Positions 52,701 through 58,700 of a stretch of DNA of 64,000 bases are shown piece after piece. Under the pieces are notes generated by a model. It worked only from the letters and a program-made list of their open reading frames with translations, did not search any database and was not told the DNA's origin. Position numbers and translations under genes: made by a program. The stretch's first letter is position 1; each line of letters begins with the position of its first letter. This stretch comes from Siderastrea radians. Its lineage: Eukaryota > Cnidaria > Anthozoa > Scleractinia > Rhizangiidae. The stretch covers positions 29,590,641-29,654,640 of the forward strand of contig OZ024900.1 of assembly GCA_964017195.1 (NCBI GenBank), read 5' to 3'.

Positions 52701-55700
52701 AAGGAGCGAAGCCAGCGAACTAGAGCCAGTATTTTGCAGTCGCAGAGAAGGGGATTCCCCGTCATGTCGATTTTGTAAACTCTCAAAAGTAGCTCAAACA
52801 TGACACGTTTCGTATTATTAAATCCTTCAATGTTTATCGTAGTGAAAGCGTTATGGGCGAAGCTGATTTGTTTTAAACTCTCTTGCAACCTGACTTGAGG
52901 CGAACTAGCTGTCTCGCGATGCTGATAAAGGAATGCATCTGTATCCAGTTCTTGTAGCAAATGGTTAAGGTCTTGAAAGCTCAGGAGATTAAACGACAAA
53001 TCAATGTTCTTTGCTTGCCGCTGCAACAGCAATGACTTTGGAACACGGCTTATTTTGTTGTTTTGGAGGTAAATTTCGCGCAGCGAACTAGAATCAATGG
53101 GGAAGGCTTCGTCATCAATTTGAGAGATTTGGTTAGCTTCCAAATGCAGAATCTCGAGGCTTTTAAGGTCGCCAAATAAATCTTCTGGAATAAAGCTGAG
53201 CTTGTTATGATTCAAGTCGATCCGTTTAATTTGCGTTTGGCTTTTAAAGAGTTCATCTGGGACCACTGAAAAGTTGTTGTGGTCGAGCTTTAACTCAAGC
53301 AAATCATCCAGTCCTTGAAAGAGTTTTGAAGGTAAATATTCCAGTTTATTCGTGCCAAGATCAATCACTTGAATACCCTTCAAATTGCGAAAACACGATG
53401 GCCCAATAACCTTCAAACCGTTTCCTTTGAGACACAGTTTATTCAAAAATCCGCGGAATTCGTGCGTCGATAAATCTTCGATGTTGTTGAACGCCAAATC
53501 GAAAAAGCGTCGGTAAATCCTCGGATGTACTATAGTGCCGTGTTGGTAATGATGATTTCCAGTTGGAGTTCTGCTCAGCCCTCTTGGCAGCTGAAGCGTG
53601 GTGTTGCACCATGGAAAGGGTGGCGGTGTCGTCAATTTGTTGTGCGCAACTTCAAGCGATTGAAGCAACGGCATGGTTGTTTTTAACTCTGCAGGAACAG
53701 AGGTAAGTTGCAAGTCGGAGAATCCGACCTCCGCCATCCTTGGCCAGAGAGATGTCATAAATATGCTGGGAAGTTTGTGTGATATAGTTTTGTAAAATAG
53801 TAGAGAACCAATGTTCTCTAATTCATGACGAGAGCTGTTTCCTATTTGAGAACTTTTATCGTCGAGCAAAGTGGTATTTTCCAACATGTAAAACACCCGA
53901 AAATCCGTAGCTGTTCCCCATCGAGAAATATCTTCGACAGATACCTTGCAATGTCCTTGTAATTGCAAGTAGAAGATAGCGTTTCTCTTTGTTGCATTTT
54001 GCGAGTTGTTGAACACAATGTGCATTGGAGTAGAACACAAGGCCCCAAAATACAACACAATATCCCGGTTCATTGTTATTGTCTTCAGTATCGAAGAGAT
54101 ATCCAAGACGCATTTGTCACGAATCTTGTTGCTTTTTAGAAAACATTTTACGCCTTGCGTAGGAACGTACCCGTTTGCTGTTTCGAAGAATGATGGCGAT
54201 GATTTTAATACCACGCAAGTAGACTTGCCGCAGTCCTTTAATCGAATGCCCTTTTGTCCGAATGCCTCGACTGCAATTAAGATTGCAATGGTCAAGAAAG
54301 TCCTGCAGACCTTCATGTTTACCACATACTCACTAAGCTATGCAGACTTGATTGCATTCGTCTCGCCCGCACCGATTTCCACTAGCCCGTTACGGAATTG
54401 ACTCTATCTTTCTGGGTCGTAAAACCACAAGTTCCTTTCACTTGCGTAGGTTCCGCCGGATATACTCTTTACGTAATATCCCAAAAATAACTTACAGCTT
54501 TTGTCTTGAGTTACAGCACCTTGAAAACAATAGCTGGAAAAGTCGTGCATTGTTCGAATTAAAAGCTTCAATAGTGATCTTGGGTGTACAAACGCCGCGA
54601 TCAAGCTCCGTTTCAGAACGTGTTAGCACGACGTAGACGTAAATAGATTCTTTCCGGGTGTCGCTTGACTCGCCTTGTAAGGCAACCTGAATTGTCTGGC
54701 GAACTTAAGAAAGGTCAAGTTGGTTTTTGCGAGACGTTTTCTTGCCAAAAATATCTCTAAATGTCATGACATTGAAGTGCTTCGTGTTGAGCACTTTTCA
54801 GCCTCTTTTGTAACATTATTATGAGCCGACAAACATGATGGGAATAATTAATTTGTATATTGCTTCGCAAATTCTAGTTGTTTGTCTGGTGGACTTCCGA
54901 TTGTAGGCGTCAGAATAGGTCTCTACTTCTCGTCTCGCTTGTCAGATTGGGTAAATAAATAGACATTCAAGTGTTGGTCGTGATTGATATAAGAAGTGGA
55001 AAGGTTTGTGTTTTGTCGTCGTGGAATTCGAAGCTAAAGCTAGGGGATTCCCCGCTGAGCATGCTAACAGCCACGCTTATTGCTGCGCAGATAAGGTCAC
55101 GCGATATTAAACTTGTTATTCGGAATGGATCGTGCCGTGTCGTGTATTTTTAGTTTTCAAACCGTAGGTTAAAATTCGAAATTTGTCAGTTAAAGTGAAA
55201 GCTATTGAACAGTGCGTTGTGATCGAGCAAATTTAATTTGTTGTAGAAAATGTTTCCCACTTTCGAATCCTTAAAATAGACGGGAATAGATGAAGTTATA
55301 CAGCGTGAAAATTCAAATTAATGCTAATCTTTAGTACATACCTATGGCTCTATTTGTTTTGTGCAGTGTTTTTCAAAATAGTTTGGAAGTTTTTTGCGTT
55401 AAGCTTATAATCTTAGGTATAGTTTTGAGAAAACGTTTTTTATCCGCCTTCCCAAAGAATGGAAATGCATGATTTTGTATACATGCCCAAATGAGTTCTG
55501 CATCTTAAAACACGTAAGACAAAATAATCTACTCGCTAAGGCATCTGGCAACGTTTCGAAACTATCACCATAGAATAATCATTGATAGCAGATAGTAATC
55601 TACTTAGGTTTATGCGTCATCGTGTTATGATCCATGACTTAGGAGGATTACATTGTGGTAAAGTGATTTTTGAGAAATTTTCCCTCTGTGAGTTTTGGGA

Positions 55701-58700
55701 GTTTTAGGAACAAAAAGGTAAAGACATTCAAGGATAATCTCATCCTAGAGGGTAGCCGCCAAGTTACCAATTTTTCCGTGATCCCCTTTAAGGGATTTTG
55801 GTGCATTCCCCGATTCATTATTAAATGGCTATCCCTCAGTAACCTTTCGTTCAATTTGCACTACCTGTGCGTCTAACAACGTGCACCACATTTTGCCAAC
55901 GGGATCCTGTGTTCTCATTACAAAGATGTTTTACATTGGAAGGGCTTTATGAGCATGATCACTTAAAATATCCCAGAATTGATTTGATATCACCGATTTA
56001 TCTTTTTGTAAGGTAAAGTTGTGTTGTGAGGAATTCAAATACCTTGCGTCCCCTTTCGAAATGCGAAAAAACACCGTTGGGTTAGCGACTAGAGGTGCAA
56101 CCAACAAAGTGTAAGAGTGCATGTATTATTTCCATCTTATTTTATTTTATATTTTGTATGTTTTTATCCAGGATATAGATCGTATTATGCTTTTGCATGG
56201 CGCCCGTGTTATGGAGAGTGTCAAGCCGATACTGGATAGCGAAACACGCACAGAAGAAGTCAAAGAGCAGGTAAAACACGTCATTTTACTGTATAAGGAA
56301 ATGATGACGCAAGTAGTGCGAGTGCGTTAAACGTTGGATCATCCGATTACACCTTATCCTACTTTGTTCAGTCAAGTTCAAGCTTCTCTGGAAATTTCTG
56401 GTCTTCCAAAAGACACGAAATCCAGCTGCAGAAAAATAATAATCTCCTTATTTGTTGCCATTTTACTTGCATATTTTTTGTCGAACCTAATCAGTAATCT
56501 TGCTGAATTGATAAGGGACCGGTCAGTAAGTATGGGAGGTGGTGGGCCGTGGCAAAGAGGTGGTGGGTCACCATGTTTTCTGTAGCCCTAGGGACATGAA
56601 GTTCCTTTCAAAATCTACATAAAACTTGTAGGAAAAGGCCATTTGAGCAAACAGAACTCTACAAGCTGAATTGCTTACTTATTAATGAAATCCGGGTCCG
56701 GTCCAGGGAATGCAGAAAATGGTGTTTCAGCGAGTCCAATTTCAAAAATTTCCCGAGGGGGCCTTCCCGCTGACACGACCCCACAGAAGATCTTGCCTTT
56801 GGCACTCATTTTCGCGCCTTCGTTGCTCACATCCGTTTGTTTTACCTGTGACTCCGGTACTTTAAAATACTACCGAAAACCCTGTACAGCTGTATATCGA
56901 TACAATATTTTGTGTTAAAAATGAACTATTTTCTCGGCACAATGCGTGATATTTAAGTGATCGTTTTAATATAGTAACCAACACAGCTGTAATTGTAAAT
57001 TATTGTGTATGATTAACATGCAGTATGACTACGTGTGCATATCTCATTTGTGAAATCCAGTTGAATAATTAATTAATTAATTAATTAATTGAGGGAGGGT
57101 CATGTTATTTTCAGCCAATACTTTGGGGTGGGTCAGCAGAATTTATGCCCTCGGAAGGCGGTGGGTTTTGCATTTTTGGGCCACCACTTTTCCAAATGCT
57201 CCGGCCCATCTCCCCTATACTTACTGACCGGTCCCTAAGTAGTTTAAACTGGAGAATTTTGTCTCTTGGACGTTACTGAGGCTTAAGAAGAAACGCGGCA
57301 CCGGAACGACGTAGTGTCAAATTAACGACTGGAATTAACACCACAGCAGGCAGAAAGCGTTTTTTTTTTTAATTAACCAATGGTGACTTGGCTTGCGCGA
57401 TTTTTCCGCGCTTGGTATGGGGTGCATATCATCTGATTTTCCCGACTTGGCGCCCGGTGCTTGTTTTCCCGCGCTTGAAACCGGGTGCATGTGTTCACTT
57501 TCTTGGCATCTGGTTCATATTTTTGCAACAGTTGGCACCCAGTTCATATTTTCTCGCTCTTGACATCGCATTCGTATTTTTCCCGCTTGAAATCGAGTGC
57601 ATATTTTCCCTGGGCTTCGTTTCCGATGCAGGTTTTCCCGTCCTTGGAAGCAAGTGCATATTTTCCTGTCCTTGGCTTCGGGTGCATATTTTCCCGCGTT
57701 TGAAACCGAGTGCCATGTTTTTCTGTGTTTATCTTTGTGTCCGTATATCCTTACGCTTAAAGCCGACTGCATATTTTCCCGGCCTTTCGCACTCTTTAAG
57801 ACCGAAAGCACGTTTTCCCGCGCTTGGAACCGACCGTGTATTTTCAAGTGCTTGGCACTGGTTGCATGTTTTCTCGCGCATGCGATGGGGTGCATCTTTT
57901 CCCGCGCTAAACACTTAACTTTGTTTTTGCGCGTTTGGCACCAGGTGCATCTTTTCCCGCGCTAAGAAATGGTTGCACTGCGCTTGGCACTGGAAACATA
58001 TCTTTGCTGTTGTAATTGACCAGGTATCCTAATTATTCTTCAATCTGTTTACAGGCGCTGTGCGTTATTGCTAACATCGCTAATGGCTCCACAGCCAAGG
58101 AATACGTGATGGGAGATGAAAGCCTGCTAAAAAGACTGATGCAATACATGATGAACGACAGTGTCAAGCTACAAATGGCTGCAACGTACTGCGTGTCCAA
58201 CCTCGTGTGGAGCACAGAAGATGGCGCAGTGGAGAGACAACAGAAACTCCGCGATTTGGGAGTACAGAAGCTTCTTCAGTCACTGCTTACAACGTCAGAC
58301 GTAAACCTCTTTGAAAGGTAGGTGACTCCGTGAAGGTTAGAAAATAACGTTAATCAAAGGAATTGAAAACTGTACAGGCACTGACGAAGCGCTCAAGTCC
58401 TGTCTTTTCTGGTTTTCAGTTGTATCGAAAGTAATTCTCGTGAGCTATTCTTTTGCTTTACTACGCTCTGCGATTGGTTAAAAAATTTGGTGCCATTTTT
58501 TCAGCCAATTAAAGCGGGTAAAACCAAATCCAACCGTGACTTCTGCGCTAGCGTTTTCCCTCGCTTGACGCAAGTTTCTCCTGTTGTGATTGGTCCGAGT
58601 ACTTACTTTGGTTTTGGTTTAGAGCGGTTTTCAATTGAGTGTCGAAAGTAATTCGTGTTTTGCTTTGGTTTTGCTTTACTTCGCTCTGTGATTGGTTAAA

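Larger units (their letters stand above)
32574..56171. other. ARMC8 intron of 23.6 kb carrying an antisense Toll-like receptor triplication
   Basis: Three tandem units, each a - strand LRR-TIR gene with shared 3' and 5' flanks. Unit 1 is roughly 32880-41760, unit 2 41800-47760 and unit 3 48840-55070. Shared outer-flank landmarks are the 'tttacgctcgtaaatgttt' region (33090, 41930, 49305), 'ctcgccccagacctc'-like sequence (33740, 42335, 50190) and 'aaccaaaactggg' upstream (41640, 47590). The stretches 47760-48440 and 55100-56170 hold nothing I can name apart from small (taa) runs. Confidence 0.75.

Noticed and set aside
57388..57918. 176-codon open frame on the + strand and overlapping frames on both strands
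   Set aside because: It lies wholly in the 'tttcccgcgcttgg' minisatellite; the composition is repeat-driven and frames are open on both strands.
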